The notes under the pieces are model-generated. The model was not told where the DNA came from, ran no database searches, and saw nothing but the letters and a program-made list of their open reading frames with translations. Source: Amoebophrya sp. AT5.2 (lineage: Eukaryota > Sar > Dinophyceae > Syndiniales > Amoebophryaceae). Taken from it: DNA of 15,612 bases. This document shows positions 8,708 to 15,431 of this stretch, one piece after another (position 1 is the first letter of the stretch; the number at the start of each line of letters is the position of its first letter). Made by a program: the position numbers and the translations under genes. The DNA is taken from NCBI GenBank assembly GCA_005223375.1, contig RXOD01005153.1:1-15612 (forward strand). Reading direction: 5' to 3'.

Positions 8708-9474
8708 TATCGATTTCGATAGGAACTAGCACTTCCGATAAGACGGTCGCGGCGATCATGACGCACGACCACGGTTCGCCGGTCGTGCGTCGTGATCGCC
8801 GCCACGACCTTGCTCGAGCAGCATCAAACGACCGACCTCCGACAACAGCATTACACATACTAAAACGTAACAAACTTGGAGGAAGAATCAATAATGAATC
8901 AATAGGGTCCGCCTGCGAGCCGAGCAGCGCGACGAGCACAGATTAAATAAAATTGAAAAATGAAAAGTCAAAAATCATATTAGCGGGATTAGCGAGTGCG
9001 AGACGGGAAGATGGATGGACTTTGACACGCGTAAGTACAACCCCACAAGCACAACCGACGCGAAAACGAAAACCATTACCGACGAGAGAGCGAAAAATGT
9101 GGGTGTGTAAGGCGTACCGACCACAAGCAGCACTGCATGAAGCGGGCAAGGAATCCGCGAGCACCGATCACAGAAAACAAAGATTGAAGAGCCTCAACCT
9201 CTATGGAAAGGACACACGAAAAGATCGAGATACCGAAAACAGCTTCAAGATGTCCACTAAATCCACGAAGTAGGCACCAAACCGAAGCAGATTGTCGGAC
9301 TGTACTGGCTTCTGCTGCAGTTGCACCAAGAATCACTGTTGTGCCAGAAGATAGAGCGAGTAGTGTGGCGGCAGCTCTGCATTATTTTTTTTTTTTTTGA
9401 ATTTGATCAAGAACTACAAACAAGTACAATTCAAGTACATCGGCTGTCGTTCTCCAAAAAATCACAGTTCTGAT
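8708..9474. other. Intergenic stretch upstream of the membrane-protein gene
   Basis: This 767-bp region has no convincing coding frame on either strand. It contains the hairpin at 8749-8802, about 40-95 bp upstream of ATG 8707, and a run of 14 T (9385-9398; A14 on the transcribed strand) about 77 nt downstream of the TGA of the next gene. A minus-strand AG lies about 20 nt upstream of ATG 8707, which could serve as an acceptor in 5' leader processing. Confidence 0.5.
8749..8802. repeat. 22-bp hairpin upstream of the membrane-protein start
   Basis: Arms 8749-8770 and 8781-8802 have one mismatch (T against C, a G-U type pair on one strand). The 10-nt loop is acggttcgcc. It lies in the probable 5' UTR or promoter of the 5072-8707 gene. 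Confidence 0.92.
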
Positions 9475-10097
9475 TCAAGTCATTGTTTGCTGCTCTGGCG
9501 ACGAGAGCGGGCCAAGGCGATCCTCTTCGATCCCTGGTGGCGTCTCGTCACTCTCGGCTATCAGGATCAGCTCGTCGTGGTCGTCGTCGTGTGGAGTTGC
9601 AGCACATGAGTATGGAACCCGCCTTCGGGGATCGGGTTCCATACTCATGTGCTGCCCCTCCGCCGATACCTCATGTGGCGCGGTCATAAATGTGCCACCT
9701 TCTCCCCCAGCATCCTGATCTTCAGCATCCTCTCCAGGGGTTTCTTGACCACCTGAAGAAGCGTCTTCCTCATCATCTCCCCCGCTTCTACCACTCTCGT
9801 CACCGCCCTCCTCCTCCTCTTCTTCGTCGTCGCTATCCTTCTCGTCCATGTATTGGTCCAGATCGGCCTCCCACGGGGCCACCAGTTTCAGATTCTTGGT
9901 GTATTTGGCGTCCACCTTCACCTGCACCTTCGTGTCGCGGTTGTGCCAGTACAACTGTCTCGTTTGCGGGTTGGCGAACAGCAGCCACCTTCGCCCAAAC
10001 TGCGCTTGCTTCGCCTTCTTCACGATCGCCAGATCCTCCTTCGACAAAGAAGAAGTCTTCGCGGTGGAAGACGCTATCTCGAACGCGTCGGGAATGG
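9475..10097 (-). CDS. Terminal exon with WW-like motif and acidic tail
   Basis: The frame ends in TGA at 9477-9475. Visible order: PIPDAFEIASSTAKTSS, a Lys-rich helix (SKEDLAIVKKAKQ), then GRRWLLFANPQTRQLYWHNR followed by DTKVQVKV, which resembles a WW domain (W, then Y-W-x-N-x-D-T) but lacks the canonical second Trp at the usual place. A PWE motif follows (VAPWEADLDQY). The rest is a very acidic Asp/Glu/Gly/Ser tail with a His/Asp run. A perfect hairpin (9599-9655) is embedded in frame in the tail. Upstream splicing at 10098 joins it to WELPKEY, giving a smooth WELPKEY-PIPDAFEI junction. It is either the 3' end of the large gene to the right or a separate gene. The function is unknown, and the WW call is weak. 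Confidence 0.6.
9599..9655. repeat. Perfect 23-bp hairpin in the acidic-tail exon
   Basis: Arms 9599-9621 and 9633-9655 are exact reverse complements and the 11-nt loop is ccttcggggat. The frame of the exon remains open across it. The total span is 57 nt. Confidence 0.95.
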
Positions 10098-10182
10098 CTG
10101 TGGGCGGGAAGCGGTTTGGAGTTCTTGTTTGGAGCGATTCCTTGTTGCAGGAGCAGGAGGAGCTACTGTATACTAGACTTAC
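10098..10182 (-). other. Intron, 85 nt, GTAAGT...CAG
   Basis: The strong donor GAATACC|GTAAGT and acceptor TTCCCGCCCACAG|CCATTC match in phase 1 and give WELPKEY-PIPDAF across the junction. Another AG (after CAACAAG) would give a phase mismatch. Confidence 0.55.
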
Positions 10183-10273
10183 GGTATTCCTTAGGCAGCT
10201 CCCACGGCTGTGTTCTTGTGTGTCCGATTGAACTCGTGTTCGCCGGTGATGGTGAACGGTCGTTAGACCGAAA
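10183..10273 (-). CDS. Short internal exon (Pro/Ser-rich, ends WELPKEY)
   Basis: The frame reads FRSNDRSPSPANTSS, then QPWELPKEY, up to the GTAAGT donor. Its 5' boundary is unresolved because an in-frame TAG at 10276-10274 immediately precedes it; AG of that TAG could itself be the acceptor. The PWELPKEY motif echoes PWEADLDQY in the following exon, which supports its reality. Confidence 0.42.
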
Positions 10274-10299
10274 CTACTGCAGTTCCAGGATAGCGATAG

Positions 10300-10338
10300 C
10301 TAGGGCAAAACGAAAATTTAACGAGCCGAAATAGGTAC
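10300..10338 (-). other. Possible 39-nt intron
   Basis: GATGG|GTACCT ... ttttcgttttgccctag|CTATCG has a donor and a pyrimidine-rich acceptor like those of the 40-nt intron at 4696-4735. Its length is a multiple of three. Splicing it leaves an in-frame TAG at 10276-10274, so this may instead mark the end of a gene. Confidence 0.35.
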
Positions 10339-10699
10339 CCATCGCCCTGCTTCCTCCCTTCGAGTCTTCTTCCTCTCCGTTTTCCAGCGCCGGCACCACG
10401 TAGCTGTGTCCTGTAAGTGCCCCTTGTGCCGGTGCGATTTTGTTTGAAGATTTTTTCCCCTTCGGGCTCATCGTGGCGTTTTCCAAAAACATGGCCGCCG
10501 CCATTTTCTTCGTATCTTCTTTCATTATTTTGTTGTTCTCCTCCACCTCCTTCTCCCGTTTTTGCCGCTCGCTGGGAATCACCACCGTCATGCGCTGCAC
10601 CCGTTCCGAGTAGTCGTACTCCCCGCACACCCACGGCAGGAACAGCACCACCGCCGCCAGGTGCCGCGCCCACTGCTTGTAGTCCTGCCATCCGTAAGT
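10339..10699 (-). CDS. Exon with membrane segment and charged coiled coil
   Basis: The frame begins TYGWQDYKQWARHL, followed by a hydrophobic stretch (AAVVLFLPWVCG), EYDYSERVQRMTVV, and a Lys/Glu coiled coil (PSERQKREKEVEENNKIMKE). A Ser/Lys linker and a short acidic end (ALENGEEEDSKGG) follow. The frame is open further upstream to about 10814 with good residues, so the 5' boundary could be earlier; I chose 10699 because GC3 rises there and the join to the preceding exon (GISYFLK-TYGWQDYK) is in phase. The family is not recognised. Confidence 0.55.
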
Positions 10700-11042
10700 C
10701 TTTACTATGACCTGTCCAACTGTGACGTGCGTGAGGTATGAAGTAAGGTCCGGGCGGCGCGTGCAGAATGAATCTTGTACCTCGCAGCCAGACTGCGTTC
10801 CTTGGGTAACTTTCTACGATGCCGACTTGTCTCGTGCGGTTTCTGTGTGGGGTAAGCCTAGGCTCCCACGTCTCCCTACTAATTCGCAGGATTCACTCTA
10901 GATACCCCCCTCCCTCGCCCCAGGCCCCTCCAGAGCGCGTGCTCTACCTCTAGATACCCGCCACCCCTAGTAGAACAAAGAAACCCAGGCCCTTCTACTT
11001 CATAGTTGCTTACTTCACAGTTGGACCTTCCATATTTACAAC
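10700..11042 (-). other. Intron, about 343 nt, with 12-bp inverted repeat near both ends
   Basis: The donor is TTTCTGAAG|GTTGTA (phase 0) and the acceptor is either GTAAAG|ACTTAC at 10700 or GGACAG|GTCATA at 10712, both phase 0. Plus-strand 10714-10725 and 11015-11026 are exact reverse complements (tcacagttggac). Within it, ctctagataccc occurs at 10896-10907 and 10948-10959, and cccaggccc at 10919-10927 and 10984-10992. Confidence 0.5.
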
Positions 11043-11501
11043 CTTCAGAAAATAACTAATCCCGTTCATAGCCTCGCCCCGCTCCGGCCAGTCCGGTGGC
11101 TTGGGCACGATGTCTTTTATCCGCTGCGGGGGCGGCGCTACGTTGGTATGATCTTCAGAAGTGGACGATGCTCTGTCGGTTAAGAATGTTGATGACCCGG
11201 GACGGTGCTCCCCCTTTTTGAAGATGGGCCGCATCCGCTTTCTTTTGAGAAACAAATTCCAGCGCAACACCAGCCCCGGGTAGCTGTACTTGCTTTGCGA
11301 CGCCGGCATCAAGCCCAACTCCGCGAAGGTGTCGATCTGCAGATGGAAGAACATCTGCAAAAAAGCCGGGCCGCAGCAGGGAAACAGCACCCAGCTAAGA
11401 TGGTAGCGCAGCCAGAAGTACCAGTACCCGCGCTCTTGCCGCATGTTCTTCGCCAAGAGGAAATGGTTGTGCGGCACCCGGTTGCACGCACAAAAAAAAA
11501 A
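11043..11501 (-). CDS. Exon with aromatic membrane segment(s) and basic/proline tail
   Basis: It has 153 codons in phase 0 at both ends. It opens FFFCACNRVPHNHFLLAKN, then a Trp/Tyr/Phe-rich hydrophobic stretch (GYWYFWLRYHLSWVLFPCCG followed by PAFLQMFFHL). A basic run (WNLFLKRKRMRPIFKK), a Ser/Thr-rich linker and PKPPDWPERG complete it. If the downstream donor is not used, the frame reads 10 more residues to TAA at 11012-11010. It belongs with the exons to its right as part of a membrane protein of unknown family. Confidence 0.6.
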
Positions 11502-11952
11502 CTGCCAGGGGAGCGTTAGAGGCCGCGAGCTATGTGAAAAACCCATTTATACGTCGCACACAAAATACTCGAGAAGGCGGAAACAATGACCTTGACGGCT
11601 GGAGGTCCTGCCCGTCGCTTTGCGGTGCTAGATCCCTGAAGATCCTCCCTCGCTGTAGTCAGAGCATCGAATGCGACCGAAGACACACATGTTTTGTTAA
11701 TGGTGTTTTAGTTTTGTCCTATGTCCTAGGACAAAACACCATTAACAAAACAAGACGAAATGCAGGAGGACAGTACACCAACACCAGGCCACCCCTTCCC
11801 CGTCTTGCACATCGAAATCGATCACACAAGACCGTAGGAGCCATACATAACCCAGCGGCCAGCTCCCTATCGAAGGCTCCAGCTCCACCCACCCTAATCC
11901 AGTTTCAAAATAGTACTATTCGATCTAAAAAAATGGGTTTTCCACCCTCTAC
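11502..11952 (-). other. Intron, 451 nt, containing inverted repeats and a large hairpin
   Basis: The donor is GGGGTGGA|GTAGAG and the acceptor is CTAACGCTCCCCTGGCAG|TTTTTT, with a branch-like CTAAC; both are phase 0. Plus-strand 11538-11548 (aaaacccattt) and 11931-11941 are exact reverse complements near the two ends, and the hairpin 11690-11752 sits in the middle. Confidence 0.55.
11690..11752. repeat. Long hairpin with a slipped direct repeat in one arm
   Basis: The left arm is 11690-11721 (32 nt) and the right arm is 11727-11752 (26 nt), with a 5-nt loop. The arms are exact except for a 6-nt insertion in the left arm. The outer 20 bp (11690-11709 against 11733-11752) are perfect. Confidence 0.92.
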
Positions 11953-12153
11953 TCCACCCCGTAAGAGCGCGTTCGCTGGGTCGATGGCGTTGTTCACGAT
12001 AAAGAGCTGGTAGTAGCTGAACGCCGACAACAGGTAGAGGAGGACAAACAGAAAGCACATGACCGCGATGGCGGTTTCCGCGGCCATCGCGGATAGATTC
12101 TTCTGGTCGAAATTCCCCCCCAACACCAAAACGCTGTCGCGGATTGTGGGGTC
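11953..12153 (-). CDS. Exon encoding a transmembrane segment
   Basis: It has 67 codons, phase 0 at both ends, from GAG|GACCCC. It reads DPTIRDSVLVLGGNFDQKNL, then an approximately 25-residue hydrophobic segment (AVMCFLFVLLYLLSAFSYY), then QLFIVNNAIDPANALLRGG. An in-frame TAA just upstream of the acceptor fixes the 5' limit. It is most likely the first membrane helix after the domain encoded by the exon at 12650-13074. Codons are GC3-rich like the neighbouring exons. Confidence 0.65.
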
Positions 12154-12649
12154 CTCGGTTTAAAGGTTGAAAAAATCCAGGTCCGATGCTTCAAATCTAT
12201 TGGCTAAGCCGTTAATTTCAGCTATCGGCTCCTCGGGTATCAGAGAGATGGCATCGCCATGGAGGTTTACTCAACATCACCCAGCAATAAGTGGCAGATA
12301 AGGGTGAGGGTGTAGTCAGATCTCCATTCGCACTTGCTAGTCTCAGCTAAAACGAAACCAGTAGCCAGCGAGACTCGCTACCACCGTATGGCTGCAATAG
12401 GTCAGCTGGGGCCAAGGAAACCAGCATCGACAAGAAGTGGAACCATCGACACAGGAGGCCGCAGCCTTGTCGGGGGGCCGTCTCGGGGGGACCTGATGTG
12501 CCTTCTCGCAGTCCCGGAACGGAACGAGAGCTAAAAAAAACAGCAAGCCTAAAGGTGGACCTAAAGAAACCTGAATTCAAATTCAATCCTTAATCGGTCG
12601 TTGCCGTGGTCAGTGTAGCTGCCTCCAGCTGCGGGACCAATAAATCCAC
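12154..12649 (-). other. Intron, about 496 nt
   Basis: The donor ATGGAG|GTGGAT (phase 0) and acceptor after a T-rich run (ggattttttcaacc...GAG|GACCCC) give a smooth TPME-DPTIRDS junction. A second possible donor is TTATTG|GTCCCG; if neither is used, the frame ends at TAA 12592-12590. A weak 10-bp stem with two G-U pairs links 12636-12645 with 12195-12204. The rest holds a small palindrome (agcgagactcgct) near 12368-12380 and nothing else obvious. Confidence 0.45.
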
Positions 12650-13074
12650 CTCCATGGGTGTGAGCCCGTCCCTGTTCCAGATCAGGTTGTGGAGGTGCGA
12701 GCGAATAACCTGCTCCGTTTGGTCCACCTCGATAAAGGAAATTCCGCCGACCACCTCGAAGGTGCACCGAATGCCGATGTACCCGTGGGACAGATTCACC
12801 TCCTCCCCGCCGGAAACCAAGTTGAGGATCGTGCGCTGATCAAGCGTCATCATGTCCTGCAGGTCGAGGCCGCCGGCAAGGCCTGATCCGGTGATGACGG
12901 CCTCGATATTCATCTCGAGGACGTAGGCGCGGAGGTGGAAAACGTGCGCCCGCATCACGGTCTCCAGGTCGTAGTAAAACGGAGACATGCGGCGGGTCTC
13001 GGAGCCGTCGGGGAAGCTGATTACCGTGATCTTCTGCATGCGGGAAGCAATCTCCTCGGCGCGGGTGGCGAGAC
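12650..13074 (-). CDS. Exon encoding a well-ordered domain of unknown family
   Basis: It has 141 codons after a split Gly. It begins LATRAEEIASRMQKITVISF and continues with PFYYDLETVMRAHVFHLR, two Gly-rich turns (VITGSGLAGGLDL), and alternating hydrophobic/polar strands (GYIGIRCTFEVVGGISFIEV) ending LHNLIWNRDGLTPME. The alternating pattern suggests a beta-rich or mixed fold, probably just outside the membrane because a transmembrane exon follows. GC3 is very high, which argues for real coding. I do not recognise the family. Confidence 0.68.
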
Positions 13075-13282
13075 CTGTAGTTGAGCCGGATTTGGATTCG
13101 ATAAATTGATTCGTCTGGGTCTCTCTGCTGGGGAAGAAGATTTGATCATCCACTTGGAGATGCAAATCGGCATCGTTATCGGCGAATCTTCGTCAGATCA
13201 TTGCTGTTCACAAGGAAGGGAAAGCGCACTATCGAAAGGCGAAGACGTAGGCAAAGAAGCAAAACCACTCTCACGACTGTAC
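13075..13282 (-). other. Intron, 208 nt, GTACAG...CAG
   Basis: The donor GAGATGG|GTACAG and acceptor CTCAACTACAG|GTCTCG agree in phase 1, joining WLRTEM-G-LATRAEEI. An alternative acceptor at 13128 (tcttcttccccag) would suit a different frame of the upstream exon. Confidence 0.5.
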
Positions 13283-13442
13283 CCATCTCCGTCCTGAGCC
13301 ATATCCTGAGGTCCCCCAGCACGTTGTTCGCGCTCGCGACCTGCGTCAGGAATTGTGTCATGTTCCCCGCCGGCGGCAGGTTCATCGACCGGATGATCCC
13401 CGAGATCGGACTCCATGCGGAGATCGTTAGAGAGAGAAACAA
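13283..13442 (-). CDS. Internal exon, 5' boundary unresolved
   Basis: The favoured frame reads ISAWSPISGIIRSMNLPPAG then NMTQFLTQVASANNVLGDLR and IWLRTEMG, with very high GC3, up to the GTACAG donor. A competing frame is also open here (SLSNDLRMESDLGDHPVDEP, then disordered residues) and could be joined in phase through other sites, so the reading is not certain. The acceptor is not identified. The 16-mer at 13386-13401 recurs near the end of the PAN exon. Confidence 0.48.
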
Positions 13443-13542
13443 GTAGCCATTTCGGATTCTGTTTCTGGACCATCGTGTTGGGTCTCGTAGCGGACGCCTA
13501 CGCCACGAAATACGAATTAAATTTAAAACACAAGCGAAATAC

Positions 13543-13637
13543 CGGCTCCGACGTCAAGATCTAAAACCCACTTTGCTGCAAAAACTGGTGCCTGATAGGC
13601 TGGAACCCCCAAAGCGAGGCCAATCCCCGCCGCTTTC
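13543..13637 (-). CDS. Short exon, Gly/Ala-rich hydrophobic
   Basis: After ACTGTAG|G it reads KAAGIGLALGVPAYQAPVFA, then AKWVLDLDVGAG, to a GTATTT donor (phase 1). A 45-nt intron to CGTAG|GCGTCC would follow, but the next frame then stops (VRYETQHDGPETE onward), so the downstream junction is unresolved; a GTGTTT donor at 13531 is an alternative. The upstream junction with the PAN exon is canonical and in phase. Confidence 0.45.
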
Positions 13638-13758
13638 CTACAGTTTCGCCCTAACAAATACAACACGCCATAGCTGCCAGACCAATACCAGTGCAATACC
13701 AGTCCAATACCAGTACAGTACGAGTCAAAAAATGCGACACCATACACGCCATACATAC
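13638..13758 (-). other. Intron, 121 nt, GTATGT...TAG
   Basis: The strong donor CGGTCGG|GTATGT and acceptor GCGAAACTGTAG|GAAAGC both have phase 2. It contains three copies of caataccagt (plus strand 13683-13692, 13694-13703, 13705-13714) at an 11-bp period. Confidence 0.6.
13683..13714. repeat. Tandem array, 11-bp period, three copies
   Basis: The 10-mer caataccagt is repeated three times with one variable base between copies, inside the 121-nt intron. Confidence 0.9.
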
Positions 13759-15431
13759 CCGACCGGACGATCCCCGCGACCGGATGATCCCCAAGAACGG
13801 GGGAAATGGGTTGACTCTCTCCTTAAGATCAGCGGGTTTTCTTTTTCGCAGTAGAACCGCACCCGGAAGCGCCACTTTTTGTTCGGGTCCATGTCTTTGA
13901 TCACGCACTTCCCCGGGAGGCATTCCCCCTCCAGCTTCCGCCCTCTCGCCAGCCGCCAGCTGTAGGTTTCGATCCCGACGTATTCCGCGTACTGGGGCTC
14001 CCACCCGAGGAAGCCGTCGCAGAAGCAGTAGTTGTTCAGACTGCCCGCGTCGGGCATCTGGAAGAGGGTGCAGTGCTTCGTGACGGGGTCGTAGGTAATG
14101 GACCGACACTGGAACATGCCGGCCTGGTAGCAGGCGTGCTTGCAAGCCGCAAGGTCGGGGATGTTCGGCAGGTTGGTGAGCAGCTTGCGCCGCCTACTGG
14201 TACTGCTAGCACTGCTGCTCATCGTGCGGTGGGGGCGCGAGGAACTTCTGCTTGTTCTGCTATCGCGATCTTCTTCATTAACTTCTCCTACAACCGCATT
14301 CCACACGCCGCGATCGCGATTGTTCCCTGGCGACGACGTCGGCACCACTAAGGCGCCATCTTCGGGCGAAACAGCGAGAATTTCGACATGATCCTCTCCG
14401 TCGCCCGCCCCTTCAAGAAGCTTCTCTTTGCTTTTCCGCAGTGCGGCCGCTAGAGTTCTTTTCACCATGACCGCCGGATAGTCTTCCTGCCACTCGAAAC
14501 GGCCGGAGATTTTCTCAGCCGCTTTCCCATCCAACTCCCGCTGTCGGTACGGACGGTGGTGGTGCTTTTGTCTGTTGTGCGGCGGGTGGCCTTGCACTGC
14601 AACTGCTTCCTGAGTCGTGGAAACGGCCGCCTTCGAAGATGAGCTTCTGTGTGGCGCTGACGCCGGCGCGGGCAGGGCGAGAGCCAGCTCTGTATCGGTA
14701 CTAGATGCAGATGTCGATCTCTTACCGTCGGTGTCGGGTAGTATTCTGACCGGCGCGGCTGCCGCTCTGACGATCCCCTGTATCTGCGATCTGCCATCCA
14801 GCTCTACGGAGCTCCTGCTTCCTCCTCTCACTTCAGCCTGTGACAAAGAACCTCCGTCAGTGCCAAACGCCTCCATGCAGACTTCATCGTCCAACCTGAA
14901 GCACTTCCCACCACTTTTTCGCTGGGCTCGCTCGTATTCCGATTCGCCAAATTGTGGGTTTAGCTTTCCGCTCGCTCGCACAACCGCCTCCAAGGGGTGG
15001 GTTGTGCGAGCGAGCGGGGCGCTGGTTCCTCCAGGGCCTCGCAACTTCCGCAGCTGCTTCTCCTCTTCGCTACCGCCCGCTACAGTTCTGCGGTCCACCT
15101 CGTCCGCGGAATTATCAAGACGTCGTAGGTCATGATCTCCCTGGTCGTGGCCCTCGTCGGCGCCCCCGTATAATCCCTGAAGATCTATTGCTTGTTCTCC
15201 TTCTCCTCTGGTTCTACTGCTCTCCACATCCACTGTCCTCGACCCCCCCGCCTTCGACAGAAGTTCTCTTCTGGTGATGTTTCCCGTGAGGTTCTTTTGG
15301 GAGACGGTCCAGCAGGCGTCGTCGCTAAACGTGATCTCGATCTTATGAAAGTGAAATCCGAAAACCAAGCTGTACTTCGGAAGGGTGCGGAGGTACGGCT
15401 GTTGTGCTTGGTGGTCAGACCACCACGAGCT
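13759..15431 (-). CDS. Large exon with PAN/apple-like domain, 5' end unresolved
   Basis: It holds about 557 codons, open from just after an in-frame TGA (15434-15432) to a GTATGT donor. No in-frame ATG occurs early, so an upstream exon is needed. The N-terminus reads QQPYLRTLPKYSLVFGFHFH then KIEITFSDDACWTVSQKN and may be a folded segment. Some 330 residues of acidic, Ser/Arg- and His-rich low-complexity sequence follow. A cysteine domain then covers roughly 14165-13975: NIPDLAACKHACYQAGMFQC, SITYDPVTKHCTLFQ, NNYCFCDGF. The C-x3-C-x7-C-x11-C spacing and the central hydrophobic-acidic-Cys pattern match PAN/apple domains, which bind protein or carbohydrate outside the cell. Further Cys (ECLPGKC, FYCEKE) follow. 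This predicts a secreted or surface-exposed part, joined through the next exons to membrane segments. A perfect hairpin (14968-15017) lies in the low-complexity part. Confidence 0.68.
14968..15017. repeat. Perfect 18-bp hairpin in the PAN exon
   Basis: Arms 14968-14985 and 15000-15017 are exact reverse complements with a 14-nt loop. It is read in frame as part of LARTTHPLEAVVRASGK. Its removal (50 nt) would break the frame. Confidence 0.93.

Larger units (their letters stand above)
13386..13792. repeat. 16-bp repeat in three copies (13386-13401, 13760-13775, 13777-13792)
   Basis: The motif cgaccggatgatcccc occurs exactly at 13386-13401 and 13777-13792, and with one mismatch at 13760-13775. 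Two copies are tandem (17-bp spacing) at the end of the PAN exon, directly before the splice donor; the third is in the exon at 13283-13442. The three copies are read in different frames. Confidence 0.9.

Noticed and set aside
13198..13473. Disordered Asp/Gly/Pro-rich minus frame as the true exon
   Set aside because: It can be spliced in phase, but the overlapping frame ending WLRTEM has far higher GC3 and better residue pattern and joins smoothly to LATRAEEI. Kept only as an alternative.
667..15017. Hairpins as excised micro-introns
   Set aside because: Two of the three exon hairpins have lengths (58 and 50 nt) that would break the frame if removed, and all three are open when retained. Not favoured, but RNA data would settle it.
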